DNA of 64,000 nt from UKL13-3 sp044353855. GTDB lineage: Bacteria > Bacteroidota > Bacteroidia > UKL13-3. This document shows positions 41,132 through 51,037 of this stretch, in pieces. Numbering within the stretch: position 1 is the stretch's first letter; every line of letters starts with the position of its first letter. Position numbers and translations under genes: made by a program. The notes beneath the pieces are model-generated. The model was given only the letters and a program-made list of their open reading frames with translations. It did not search any database and was not told the DNA's origin. The stretch is from assembly GCA_044353855.1 (NCBI GenBank), contig JBILBF010000003.1:186001-250000 (forward strand). Direction: 5' to 3'.

Positions 41132-41173
41132 AAACAAAAGCCCGGTGGAATATATTCTATCGGGCTTTTGTTT
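41132..41173. terminator. Bidirectional terminator between hppA and the GLPGLI gene
   Basis: AAACAAAAGCCCG (41132-41144) is exactly complementary to CGGGCTTTTGTTT (41161-41173), with a 16-nt loop that itself pairs in part (GGAATA/TATTCT). It serves convergent genes. Confidence 0.9.
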
Positions 41174-41192
41174 ACTATGATTATTCAACTTT

Positions 41193-41939
41193 TTAAAACA
41201 TGGTGCGCCAATATACTTTAATAGCATCCTTATCCCAATCCTTAAATGCTCCCAACATTTCGGCTTTAAATGCTGGAATGGTAACCTCTTTAGTTTTACG
41301 TTTTAAAGGTGGTAATTGCACGTCTTTTTCTGCTATTAATTGGCTTTGTATATTGGTTGCAAAACAAGTGTAATGTATACGGGGAATGACAATTCCCAAT
41401 ATCATTCCAGGTAATCCTTGGAAATTTTCGGGTCCACCACTGACAACAATTTCATCGGTGTAAAATGCAATCACAAATACCGAATCAAATAAAACGGTAG
41501 TTGCTTTTCGACAATTTTTTCCTGCTATTTCCCTGAATTCATTACTCAATTTCCATTTTATGGAAGGTACAGAATCGGCAATACGATACTCTTTTTCATA
41601 CACCATTTTATCAGCTAAAAATTGGTGAGTATCAAAATTAGTAAGTACTTTATTTTGATATGCTACCCTATACCATCTTTGGTTAAACGGAATTTCATCT
41701 TCAGTAATCAATTGGTATAAACTTTGGTGGGTAGTAAAACTGAGTTGAAAAATATCTACCCTATATTTAGGTGCAACTTTACGCATTTCAGTATACCACG
41801 TTCCTGGGGTTTCTTCAGCTGCTATTTCATCATCAATCAATTTATGCATATTTTCCCTTCGTTCAAAGGTTATTTTACCCTGTAACATTAGCTCCTGTGC
41901 ATGCAAAGTAAAACTTAATATTATACCTATAATTTTCAT
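41193..41939 (-). CDS. GLPGLI family secreted protein
   Basis: 248 aa from the ATG at 41937-41939, which gives a short signal peptide (MKIIGIILSFTLHAQ). An ATG at 41996 would add 19 residues and overlap the upstream gene nearly end to end; it is the alternative. The defining motif appears as GGPENFQGLPGMILGI. The EFREIAGKNCRKATT and DSVFVIAFYTDEI segments are also typical. GLPGLI proteins usually lie beside TonB-type barrels, as here, but their function is unknown. Confidence 0.88.
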   Translation of the reverse strand: MKIIGIILSFTLHAQELMLQGKITFERRENMHKLIDDEIAAEETPGTWYTEMRKVAPKYRVDIFQLSFTTHQSLYQLITEDEIPFNQRWYRVAYQNKVLTNFDTHQFLADKMVYEKEYRIADSVPSIKWKLSNEFREIAGKNCRKATTVLFDSVFVIAFYTDEIVVSGGPENFQGLPGMILGIVIPRIHYTCFATNIQSQLIAEKDVQLPPLKRKTKEVTIPAFKAEMLGAFKDWDKDAIKVYWRTMF

Positions 41940-41997
41940 GAATTGTTTAGCAAAACACAAAACAGCTGACAACGGACCAACCAACTGCTGTCTCATT

Positions 41998-44754
41998 TTA
42001 TTCTCCACCTGCCCCTCCTTTCGTAAAATTCCATACTAGGTTTACCATAAAATAGCGCTTCAAAATAGAATAACTATTTTCGTTGATATAATTACTTGAT
42101 GCATCTCTTCTAAATCCAATGTTTTGGTTAAGTATATCATTACAAGAAATAGATGCAACAAAATTATCTCTTTTTAAAAAGCTCCTACTTAAAGATGCAT
42201 TCCAAATAAGAGTGTTAAAATTTTGAGGAAAATCAACAGTTTGTTGCCTATAATTATAATCTAATTCGGTACTTATTTTATATTTCTTTTTAACTTTAAC
42301 ATTACCATTTGCCGAATATGTACTTACCCAATATTGGGTTATTATATCGCTTCGCAAACTCGATTTTGTTCGGTTATAATCCCATTCAGCTCCAATACCT
42401 ATTTCAAATATTTCATCCATTTCATAATCAAGACCTAGTGATGGACCAACAGATGAATTGAAATTTCTATTGGGTAATCCATTAATAAAATTATTGTTTT
42501 CGTTATAGGAACAATTGAGATTTATATTACTCGAAAAATCTGAATGTGGAATATCAAACCAATAATACATATAATAGTTAGCTTGTTTGTTTCCATCTAC
42601 ATTCACTGTTTTATGAAAACGTCTTCCAAACATATCAATGGAATCAAAACGGGTAAAATCATTTTGTGCAAATGTATAACTTGCATTCATATGTAAACTT
42701 GAACCAGATACTGCTTTATAATCATTATACGAAACCGAAAAAGTATTGCTAAAACTTTGCTCTAATGTTGGATTTCCTACCATAATATCAAGCGGATTTG
42801 AGTTATCAATAATAGGCTGAATATCTTGTAAAGATGGCTGTCTAGTACGACCATTATATCTTATGTTTAAAGAGGTACTATTTCTAACTTTATATTGTAG
42901 ACTAGCATCAGGAAATAAGTTAAAAAAATACTGGTTTTGTACAACACCATTCTCAACATTTTTCTGTCGTAAATCTGTATACGAAACTTTACCTCCAAAT
43001 GAAAAAACTAATTTTTTAGTATTGTATTTAAGTGCAAGACCTCCTTTATTTATGGCTATATCATATCGCAAAACATTACTAAACGAATCCAATACAATGG
43101 TATAATTCCCGTTTGCATCTTTATCTAACGATTTTCTTTCAGATACGTTTACATTTATTTTAGTACTCGCATCAGAAACAATAAACCATTTAGCACTTAA
43201 GGGTTCAGTATAATTTACACTTGCAGTAAATGTATTTACATCAATTGTAGTCAACTTTTGTTGATCAATGTCTGCTTGAGTTTTAATAACACCTCCTTCA
43301 TAAAAATTCGTACTCGATTTTAAAAACCCATCTGACTCGCCTGTTACCAAAGATTGATTAAATCCAACAATTAAACTTCTGCCTTTGGTTTTAAATTTAC
43401 GTTTAAAATCCAATCCTAAATCAAATGTACGATCTGTTTTATCAGCTGTTTGTGTTCTATTGTTTGTATTTACTTTTTCGTTGTTTTCATTCAAGTTTTC
43501 TGTAATGTATTCACTCAAATTTTGCGAGCGCAGCTCTTTCATGTTCACAAATAGTTTCAACGAAGTTAAAGAGTCGATATGCCATTCATAGTTACCACCA
43601 CCTTTTATTAACTGCTTGCTATTGTTAAAATTGTTTAATTGATTATTAAAGTATAATGTATCAGGTAAAATATATTTTGTGTAATTATTATTATACCCTT
43701 TTACTGCTAGTTGTTGGTATTTTAAGTTCAAATTTATACTGTGTGTATCTGTTTTAAATTTATCGGCATACACTGCACCAGCATAAATGGTAGTTGGAAT
43801 ACCTACTCCATCAAAACTCTCACCACGTCCATTGTAATAAGTAAAAATATTACCCGATTCATCATCCATCATCATATTATTTCCTGCACCATATTTTTGA
43901 TTATCCTCCCAACTCAAACCTGTATTATTGGTATTGGAAGTTGCAGCATACATCGAAATTTTTTGCTTGTTTTTAAACTTATTAAACATGGCATCATGTT
44001 CATATCTATCTTGAGTACCAAGTCCACCACTTACTTTTCCGAAATATCCTTTTTTAGCATCCTCCTTTAGTGTGAGGTTAATTGTTTTGTCTTTTACACC
44101 ATCTTCAATTCCCGAAAATGCAGCTTGATCACTTTTTTTATCAAATACCTGTACCGACTCAACATTATTAGCTTTCAGGTTTCGAGTTGCAACTGTTGGG
44201 TCGTCTCCAAAAAACTCTTCTCCATCCACCAATACCTTTTTTACTTCTTGCCCTTGTGCAGTAATTTTCCCGTTTTTATCTACTTGCAATCCAGGAAGTT
44301 TTTTAAGTAGGTCTTCAACATTCGAATTTTGGTTTACCAAAAAACTATCAACCAAATATTCTGTAGTATCACCTTTAATCGTAATGGCATTTTTTTTCTC
44401 CCTAATAATTACATCACGTAATAAATTAGCTTTAGATAGCATTATTATATTCCCTACATTTTTTTGTTCGTTTGATGCTAGTTTAACATCTTCTTCGTAA
44501 TCGGCAAAAGTTGGGCGGGTAATTCGCAGCACATAATTTCCGGCTTGCAATCGTGTAAAACTAAAGGTTGATTTTTCCGTTGCCCATTGGTGGGCTACCA
44601 AAACTGAATCTGATTTACGTATGAGCACAATGCTGGAATACGCCATCGGTTTATAATTGACTGTATCGGCAATACTGCCCACTATGGAGGCTTGCTGACC
44701 AATTACTTTTATAACTAAACATATCAAAAAACTGAGGACAACTATTTTTTTCAT
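41998..44754 (-). CDS. Outer-membrane TonB-dependent-receptor-like barrel protein with CarboxypepD-like domain
   Basis: 918 aa from the ATG at 44752-44754 (a GTG five codons earlier is rejected). Signal peptide to ~20; residues ~25-105 are a CarboxypepD_reg-like beta domain (GSIADTVNYKPMAYSSIVL, RLQAGNYVLRI); residues ~110-235 are a plug domain (VEDLLKKLPGLQVDKNGK, VLVDGEEFFGDDPTVATRNL); the rest is a barrel ending FMVNLVWNFTKGGAGGE. This is the outer membrane beta-barrel (OMP_b-brl_3) type that accompanies GLPGLI proteins. Substrate unknown. Confidence 0.88.
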   Translation of the reverse strand: MKKIVVLSFLICLVIKVIGQQASIVGSIADTVNYKPMAYSSIVLIRKSDSVLVAHQWATEKSTFSFTRLQAGNYVLRITRPTFADYEEDVKLASNEQKNVGNIIMLSKANLLRDVIIREKKNAITIKGDTTEYLVDSFLVNQNSNVEDLLKKLPGLQVDKNGKITAQGQEVKKVLVDGEEFFGDDPTVATRNLKANNVESVQVFDKKSDQAAFSGIEDGVKDKTINLTLKEDAKKGYFGKVSGGLGTQDRYEHDAMFNKFKNKQKISMYAATSNTNNTGLSWEDNQKYGAGNNMMMDDESGNIFTYYNGRGESFDGVGIPTTIYAGAVYADKFKTDTHSINLNLKYQQLAVKGYNNNYTKYILPDTLYFNNQLNNFNNSKQLIKGGGNYEWHIDSLTSLKLFVNMKELRSQNLSEYITENLNENNEKVNTNNRTQTADKTDRTFDLGLDFKRKFKTKGRSLIVGFNQSLVTGESDGFLKSSTNFYEGGVIKTQADIDQQKLTTIDVNTFTASVNYTEPLSAKWFIVSDASTKINVNVSERKSLDKDANGNYTIVLDSFSNVLRYDIAINKGGLALKYNTKKLVFSFGGKVSYTDLRQKNVENGVVQNQYFFNLFPDASLQYKVRNSTSLNIRYNGRTRQPSLQDIQPIIDNSNPLDIMVGNPTLEQSFSNTFSVSYNDYKAVSGSSLHMNASYTFAQNDFTRFDSIDMFGRRFHKTVNVDGNKQANYYMYYWFDIPHSDFSSNINLNCSYNENNNFINGLPNRNFNSSVGPSLGLDYEMDEIFEIGIGAEWDYNRTKSSLRSDIITQYWVSTYSANGNVKVKKKYKISTELDYNYRQQTVDFPQNFNTLIWNASLSRSFLKRDNFVASISCNDILNQNIGFRRDASSNYINENSYSILKRYFMVNLVWNFTKGGAGGE

Positions 44755-44858
44755 TTCACAGGTTTGCACTCAAATATGTAAAAATGTTGGTTGAGTTCAA
44801 AATTAATTACATAGATGGTAATACCTCTTGGTTCATAATTTACCTTACCTTCGCCCAC

Positions 44859-45425
44859 ATGATTATCCATGAGCAAACACTTATTTCGGAAGAACTATTC
44901 GAGAAAAATTTTATTTGCAATTTAAGCAAATGTAAAGGTGCTTGTTGTGTAGAAGGAGATCAAGGCGCACCCTTGAATAAATCTGAAATCGATCAAATAG
45001 CTCAAGATATAGAAGCCATCAGGCCTTATCTCACTCCACAATCTTTAGCTTCTATTGAGCAAAATGGATTTTGGGAAACGGATCCTGATGGTGATTTGGT
45101 TACTACTTGCTTACCCACTGGGGAATGTAATTTTTCGCGCTATGAAAAGGGTGTTTTAAGTTGTGGAATGGAACAAGCCTGGAAGGATGGAAAAACAGCT
45201 TTTCGCAAACCAATATCTTGTCATTTATACCCTATACGCATTTCACAAGTTGGCGAATACGATGCCTTAAACTACCATCAATGGGATGTATGCAAACCTG
45301 CTTGTGCATTGGGTGATGAGCACAAAGTTCCGGTATATTCATTTTTGAAAGATGCGCTGATCCGAAAATATGGTGAATCTTGGTATGCTGAATTAGATGG
45401 TATTGCCGAAGCATTAAAAGAATAA
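44859..45425 (+). CDS. DUF3109 family Cys-rich protein
   Basis: 188 aa from the ATG at 44859. Eight or more conserved Cys: ICNLSKCKGACC near the start, CLPTGECNFS, LSCGME, SCHLYPIR and VCKPACALG. The pattern is that of DUF3109/YkgJ-like zinc- or iron-sulfur-binding proteins. A near-consensus -7 box (TACCTTCG, 44846-44853) lies just upstream of the ATG. Function unknown. Confidence 0.88.
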   Translation: MIIHEQTLISEELFEKNFICNLSKCKGACCVEGDQGAPLNKSEIDQIAQDIEAIRPYLTPQSLASIEQNGFWETDPDGDLVTTCLPTGECNFSRYEKGVLSCGMEQAWKDGKTAFRKPISCHLYPIRISQVGEYDALNYHQWDVCKPACALGDEHKVPVYSFLKDALIRKYGESWYAELDGIAEALKE

Positions 45426-45430
45426 ACCCT

Positions 45431-45560
45431 GATAGGCTGAGTTTATCGAAGCCTATCCCGAAAGATTTTTACCTAAAGTTATAAGAAACAAATTCTGAAA
45501 AAAATGTCTAGCGAGATTAGTCTTGTGGAAACACTCAGATAAACTTAGTGGGATAAAAAA
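45431..45560. repeat. Degenerate REP-like palindromes
   Basis: GATAGGCT (45431-45438) pairs with AGCCTATC (45450-45457). Read on the minus strand, the segment resembles the widespread intergenic element CTTCGACAAGCTCAGCCTGAC. A second, weaker palindrome, CACTcagataaacttAGTG, follows at about 45534-45550. No gene lies in this gap. Confidence 0.5.
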
Positions 45561-45561
45561 T

Positions 45562-45597
45562 AAAAAAGGTCGATGCAATTCGCTTCGACCTCTTTTT
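45562..45597. terminator. Terminator at the end of the M16 protease gene (bidirectional)
   Basis: AAAAAAGGTCGA (45562-45573) and TCGACC followed by TCTTTTT (45585-45597) form a stem with an 11-nt loop and U-tracts in both directions. Confidence 0.8.
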
Positions 45598-45615
45598 AAT
45601 ATTTAAAACAGAAAA

Positions 45616-48546
45616 TTAGTATCCAAATATTTCTTCTAAGTTCACTTCAATCAACGAACCATATTTTTTCAAATCATCCTTTTTCACTTTTTCATTCGAC
45701 CCAATTACACAATAGTTATAGGTTTTTCCTTTATAGTGTTTGTTAAAAAAGTCCTGTACATTTCCTGTACTCATTTTATCCAATGCTTCATACACATCTT
45801 TGCGCACGTCATGGTGTAATCCTAGTTTTTTTGCACTTTCCATTCTAAAAATAATATCTTCTTTATTAATGCGCTCAGTTTCAATTTGGCTTTTAAGCGC
45901 ATCTTTAGCTGCATTAAATGTAACTTCAGCAATTGGCATTGCAGTTAACAATTCGTTCATTGCAGGAATCGCATCATTCATTTTATCAGCTTGAGTACCA
46001 ACATAAGCTATAATATACATTGGGTCTTCTTTTTTAACTGGCAATTGAAAACGTGAATACGTAGAATAAGCCAGTGCTTTACTTTCGCGAATGGTTTGAA
46101 ACACAATACTTGACATACCGCCACCAAAATACTCGTTAAACATCGATGCATATGCATGAATAGTTGTATCATATTTTAATGATTGTTTGTTAATCCACAT
46201 AATTTCGGCTTGTACCATTTTATAATTGGTAAAATACACACTATTGGTAGTGGTTTCATTACGCGTAAATACAACTGGCTTAGCGTATGCTAGAGGAGTT
46301 GTAGCCATTTTATGTTCTTTGCTTAAAAAGTTTACTATATCATCCGTTTTGCGGGGGCCGTAGTAATAAATTTTATGTTGATATGACGTTAATGACTTTA
46401 CAATATCAACCAACTCTGATGATTTTAAGGCCTTTAATTGCTCTGTACTTAAAATATAGGTGCTTGGATTATTTTTGCCATAAATAGCAAATTGGCGTAA
46501 CGCACCAAAAACAGCCTGTTTGTTTAATTTGGCATCTGCCCTTCCTTTTATACTGCGATCAACCATTTGTTGCAATGCTGCATCATCTGGTTTTGCATTG
46601 GCCAAAATATGTTCAAATAGTTTGGTTGCTGCTGCAAAATTTTCATCCAACCCAGTAAGCGAAACATACACTTGTTCATCGCTACTAAACACATTAAAAT
46701 CACAGGCTAATTTAAAAAATTCTTTGCTCAACTGCTCAGCTGTATATTTATCTGTACCCAAATATTGTAATAAATTAATAGCCGTAGGTAATTTTAAATT
46801 GTGAAACTTACCCATATCCAATACATAATACATAGAGAACAATGCGTTATCTTTATTCTGAACATAATATACTGTATTACCTGTTCCAACTGTGCGAGTT
46901 ACCACATCTTTTGTAAAATCGATAAACACAGGCTTAACAGGTTCAACTTTAGTATCAACTATTCCATGTACAAAAGGACTCATATCATCGCGGTTTACAG
47001 CTACGGGAGTGATCTCAGGCTTAGGTACTTTTACAACGCTCTTATCTTCACCAACTCTTTTGTATACAATTACATAATCGTTGGTAAAATAGGTATTAGC
47101 AAAATCTACTAACTCTTGTTTGGTAATTTTTGACAAATCATTTAAAAACGACACATTATCTTTCCATTCAGCACCTACACAAAAAGCATCCAACATGGTA
47201 TAAGCTCTTCCTGCATTACTCTCGTTATTGCGAATTTGATCTACTTTAAAATTATTGATAATCGCAGTTAATGTTGCATCATCAAAAGCACCTTTTTTAA
47301 TTAACTCTAATTGAGATAGTAGTAAATCCTTAACCTGCTCTAAGGTTTGCTCTTGTTTAGGTTTCCCCGTTAAAAAATAAATACTGTAATCTCTATTCAT
47401 CCAAGTTGATGATGAAGCCGAAAGTACTTCTTGTTTTTTAACCAAGTTTAAATCAATAAAACCAGCCTTTGAGTTAGCCATTATATAATCACACAACGCT
47501 AAATATTTTGCCTCTTTGGTAAGTGCACCTGGCATTCTATAACCGATCATCAAATTTTCGGCATCAGGTCCATATACATTAATAGTAGTTGCGGACTTTT
47601 TAATAGGTTCGGCTGCAAAAGTATAAGGAGGAACAGGTTTAGGTTGCATGTATGCAAACTTTTCAGCAATGCTATTTATTGTTTTATCTGGGTCAATATC
47701 GCCCACCATAATAATGGCCATATTGTTTGGTACATAATAAGTATTGTAATAATTTCTAATTTTAACCAATGATGGATTTTTTAAATGCTCCACTGTTCCA
47801 ATTGTAGTTTGTGTACCATAAGCGTGTTTGGTAAACAAGTTAGTCATGAGTGCTTCAAAAACTTTTCGTTGATCGTTATCTAATGAAATGTTTTTTTCTT
47901 CGTAAACAGCTTCTAATTCGGTATGAAACAAACGTAAAATTGGGTTGCGAAAACGTTCAGCTTCTATAGTCAACCAATTATTTACTTGGTTTTGGGGAAT
48001 ATCATTTACATAAACGGTTTGCTCTAAAGAGGTAAATGCATTGGTACCCGAAGCGCCAATCGTAGATAGCATTTTATCATACTCATTGGCAATAGCAAAA
48101 GTAGAAGCTACTCCCGATACAGAATCAATTTCGTGGTAAATAATTTTACGCTTAGCTTCATCTGATGTTTTATTATATTTTTCGTATAAAGCATCAATTT
48201 TATCCAATTGCTGTTTTTCATTTGACCAATCTTTTGAACCAAATTTATCTGTTCCTTTAAACAACATATGCTCTAAGTAATGAGCCAAACCAGTATTATC
48301 AGCTGGGTCATTTTTACTTCCAGCCTTAGTTGCAATTAATGTTTGAATCCTAGGCTCGCTTTTATTTACCGAAAGCATAACCGTAAGTCCATTGGTTAAT
48401 GTATAGATGCGAACACCTAATGGATCTCCTGGTACAGTGAGGTAAGTATACTTCCCATCAGGTGAAATTCGTTTTTCGTAATTTGTTTGTGCAAATGCGA
48501 ATACAGCTGCTAATACAAATGAAAATAATACTATGTGTTTTTTCAT
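45616..48546 (-). CDS. M16 family zinc metalloprotease, exported, two-module
   Basis: 976 aa with a signal peptide (VLAAVFAFAQ). The zinc site HYLEH (His89, Glu92, His93) and the downstream third-ligand Glu region (LEAVYEEKNISLDNDQ) are intact in the first M16 module. The second module (from ~520) lacks HxxEH and serves as the structural half. Full-length pitrilysin/insulinase-like, periplasmic or outer-membrane associated. A -7-like TTCTTTTG lies upstream. Confidence 0.93.
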   Translation of the reverse strand: MKKHIVLFSFVLAAVFAFAQTNYEKRISPDGKYTYLTVPGDPLGVRIYTLTNGLTVMLSVNKSEPRIQTLIATKAGSKNDPADNTGLAHYLEHMLFKGTDKFGSKDWSNEKQQLDKIDALYEKYNKTSDEAKRKIIYHEIDSVSGVASTFAIANEYDKMLSTIGASGTNAFTSLEQTVYVNDIPQNQVNNWLTIEAERFRNPILRLFHTELEAVYEEKNISLDNDQRKVFEALMTNLFTKHAYGTQTTIGTVEHLKNPSLVKIRNYYNTYYVPNNMAIIMVGDIDPDKTINSIAEKFAYMQPKPVPPYTFAAEPIKKSATTINVYGPDAENLMIGYRMPGALTKEAKYLALCDYIMANSKAGFIDLNLVKKQEVLSASSSTWMNRDYSIYFLTGKPKQEQTLEQVKDLLLSQLELIKKGAFDDATLTAIINNFKVDQIRNNESNAGRAYTMLDAFCVGAEWKDNVSFLNDLSKITKQELVDFANTYFTNDYVIVYKRVGEDKSVVKVPKPEITPVAVNRDDMSPFVHGIVDTKVEPVKPVFIDFTKDVVTRTVGTGNTVYYVQNKDNALFSMYYVLDMGKFHNLKLPTAINLLQYLGTDKYTAEQLSKEFFKLACDFNVFSSDEQVYVSLTGLDENFAAATKLFEHILANAKPDDAALQQMVDRSIKGRADAKLNKQAVFGALRQFAIYGKNNPSTYILSTEQLKALKSSELVDIVKSLTSYQHKIYYYGPRKTDDIVNFLSKEHKMATTPLAYAKPVVFTRNETTTNSVYFTNYKMVQAEIMWINKQSLKYDTTIHAYASMFNEYFGGGMSSIVFQTIRESKALAYSTYSRFQLPVKKEDPMYIIAYVGTQADKMNDAIPAMNELLTAMPIAEVTFNAAKDALKSQIETERINKEDIIFRMESAKKLGLHHDVRKDVYEALDKMSTGNVQDFFNKHYKGKTYNYCVIGSNEKVKKDDLKKYGSLIEVNLEEIFGY

Positions 48547-48614
48547 ATTCTAAAATTTGTTCAAAAGAAAGAGAATTACGCGTTAAAAAAAAACAAGTTT
48601 GATAAATGGTAATT

Positions 48615-49463
48615 TTAAGGAGCATAAAGGATACCTTTTACTATTCTATCATTGCCACTCATATCTTTTATAATAACTACATCATTAAATCCATACGTTT
48701 CCATACAAACTTTTACACCCATTCCATAAACTGCATTTATTTCAACGTATAATGCACCTCCAATAGTTAAGTGATTTGATGCAAATGCAGCTATCGTTTC
48801 ATAAAACTGAAATGGATTCCCATCGCTAACAAACAAGGCCAAATGGGGTTCATGCAACAATACATTAGAAGCCATTTCTGCTTTTTCGAATTCGGTAATA
48901 TAAGGAGGGTTGCTAACAATAAGTTGAAAGTTGGAGATAGGTGATTGAACATTAGAAGATAAAATATCTCCTTGGAAAAAAGTTATATCAACTTTATTTC
49001 GTTCAGCATTTTTAGTAGCTAATAACAATGCATTTTGCGAAATATCCATTGCATAAACCTGTGCATTTGGACAGTTTTTTTTGAGTGCAATAGGAATACA
49101 ACCCGAACCTGTACCAATATCAAGTACTGAGAATAGTTGTTTATGCTTATTTGGAATTTGATATTCACGAATAATTAAATCGACTAACTCTTCCGTTTCA
49201 GGTCTTGGAATTAATACCTGATTATTAACAAAAAAGGGTAGATTATAAAACCAAGCTTCTCCCAAAACATACTGAAGTGGCTCATGATTGAGCAAACGAC
49301 CAACTGCTTGTTGTAGTTGGGTATTGATTGATGGAGTAATAGCACTATTTTCGGCATCCACATAAAACAATATTAGTTCATTGGTTATAGCCTTAGTTTC
49401 ATCCGAATCATAGACTGTAGCTAATTGTTGTTCAATTTGTTTCTTTACCTCCTGTAAAAACAT
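48615..49463 (-). CDS. prmC: Release factor glutamine methyltransferase
   Basis: Methylates the GGQ glutamine of RF1 and RF2; 282 aa from the ATG at 49461-49463 (an ATG five codons upstream is also possible). The SAM-binding VLDIGTGSGCIPIAL and catalytic SNPPYI motifs are clear, and the N-terminal helical domain with GEAWFYNLPFFVNNQVLIPRPETEEL is standard. It lies alone, divergent from the exonuclease gene. Confidence 0.95.
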   Translation of the reverse strand: MFLQEVKKQIEQQLATVYDSDETKAITNELILFYVDAENSAITPSINTQLQQAVGRLLNHEPLQYVLGEAWFYNLPFFVNNQVLIPRPETEELVDLIIREYQIPNKHKQLFSVLDIGTGSGCIPIALKKNCPNAQVYAMDISQNALLLATKNAERNKVDITFFQGDILSSNVQSPISNFQLIVSNPPYITEFEKAEMASNVLLHEPHLALFVSDGNPFQFYETIAAFASNHLTIGGALYVEINAVYGMGVKVCMETYGFNDVVIIKDMSGNDRIVKGILYAP

Positions 49464-49540
49464 ACCTGCAAAGTACATTCAAAATTGTATAATTTCGATT
49501 TCCTTTTATAACTTGCAGAGTGTAACCGTTCAACCTAACT

Positions 49541-50263
49541 ATGCTCGAACAATTAGACCTTACCAAAATATTGGTAATTGATATTGAAACCGTATCGCAA
49601 CAGCCAACCTATTCAAACTTAGATGAACGGTGGCAGTATTTGTGGAACAAAAAAGCGAATATATTAAATGGCAAAGGCGACAATACTCCCGAGGAACTAT
49701 ATGGCCGTGCAGCTATTTATGCTGAGTTTGGAAAGGTAGTTTGCATTTCAGCTGGGCATTTCCAACGAAGTGGAAACAACTGGCAGTTTCGCATTAAATC
49801 ATTTTACAATGATGATGAAAAAACTGTATTGACAGAATTTACCCAAATGCTCGAACGATATTATAATGAACCCGATCATTTATTGTGTGCACACAATGGA
49901 AAAGAATTTGATTATCCATATTTATCCCGTAGATGTTTGATTAACCAAATTGATATTCCACGTATTTTAGAGCTTGCTGGTAAAAAACCTTGGGAAGTTA
50001 CATTGCTAGACACTATGGAATTATGGAAATTTGGGGATTACAAAGCGTATACATCACTCGAATTATTGGCAGCTTCATTTGGCATATCAACTCCTAAAGA
50101 TGATATTGATGGAAGCATGGTTGGCGATGTGTATTGGAAAGAAAAAAACCTTGAAAGAATTAAACATTATTGCCAAAAAGATATTGTTACTGTTGCTCAA
50201 TTATTATTAAGCTTCAGAAAAGAAAGACTATTAGACGAAAGTGATATTATTATTGTTCCTTAG
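49541..50263 (+). CDS. 3'-5' exonuclease of the DnaQ-like (PolB-exo-like) fold
   Basis: 240 aa. Exo I VIDIET (Asp14, Glu16), Exo II HNGKEFDYPYL, and Exo III YCQKDIVT give a DEDD-type active site. It resembles predicted PolB-like exonucleases found alone in Bacteroidota. DNA-repair or RNA role not determined. It precedes pdxJ with 52 bp between. Confidence 0.87.
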   Translation: MLEQLDLTKILVIDIETVSQQPTYSNLDERWQYLWNKKANILNGKGDNTPEELYGRAAIYAEFGKVVCISAGHFQRSGNNWQFRIKSFYNDDEKTVLTEFTQMLERYYNEPDHLLCAHNGKEFDYPYLSRRCLINQIDIPRILELAGKKPWEVTLLDTMELWKFGDYKAYTSLELLAASFGISTPKDDIDGSMVGDVYWKEKNLERIKHYCQKDIVTVAQLLLSFRKERLLDESDIIIVP

Positions 50264-50315
50264 CTTCTTATTAAATAGTTTAGATAAAAAACAATCACAT
50301 ACCTAAGTTTCTAAA

Positions 50316-51035
50316 ATGATAAAACTTTCTGTAAATATTAATAAGATTGCAACTTTGAGAAATGCAAGAGGTAATAACAACCCCAACTTGCTTACAACTG
50401 CATTAGATATTGAACGATTTGGCGCAGATGGAATAACCGTTCACCCTCGCCCTGATGAACGCCATATTAAATATTCAGATGTAATAGAACTTAAAAAACA
50501 TCTTTCAACAGAGCTAAATATTGAAGGGAATCCTCAAGAGAAACAGTTTTTAGCATTAGTAAGAGAAACATTACCCTCACAAGTCACTTTGGTTCCCGAT
50601 ACGAGTGGCCAACTTACGTCCAATCATGGATGGGACACTGTTAAGTATAAAGATTATTTGAAGGATACAATAGCTAATTTAAAATCCTATGGTATACGTA
50701 CATCTATTTTCGTTGATGCAAATGTAAACATGATTGAAGGAGCATTTGAAACTGGAACTGACCGAGTAGAACTGTATACCGAAAATTATGCTCATCACTA
50801 TACTAAAAATAAAGAACTGGGTATTCAAGAATTTAAACTTGCTGCAGCATTAGCTAATCAACTAGGTTTGGGAATAAATGCAGGTCATGATTTAAATATG
50901 GAAAACCTACAATTTTTCGCTCAAAACATTGTTGGTTTATTAGAAGTAAGTATTGGCCATGCATTAATATGTGATGCACTTTACCTTGGCTTAGAAAATA
51001 CAGTTCAACGATACAAAAGACAATTACAAAAATAA
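50316..51035 (+). CDS. pdxJ: Pyridoxine 5'-phosphate synthase
   Basis: Final step of DXP-dependent vitamin B6 synthesis; 239 aa. It begins MIKLSVNINKIATLRNARG, followed by HPRPDERHI, FVDANVNMIEGA, and the C-terminal NAGHDLN and EVSIGHALI. Normal length. It converges on the Nudix gene with only 2 bp between the stop codons. Confidence 0.96.
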   Translation: MIKLSVNINKIATLRNARGNNNPNLLTTALDIERFGADGITVHPRPDERHIKYSDVIELKKHLSTELNIEGNPQEKQFLALVRETLPSQVTLVPDTSGQLTSNHGWDTVKYKDYLKDTIANLKSYGIRTSIFVDANVNMIEGAFETGTDRVELYTENYAHHYTKNKELGIQEFKLAAALANQLGLGINAGHDLNMENLQFFAQNIVGLLEVSIGHALICDALYLGLENTVQRYKRQLQK

Positions 51036-51037
51036 TA

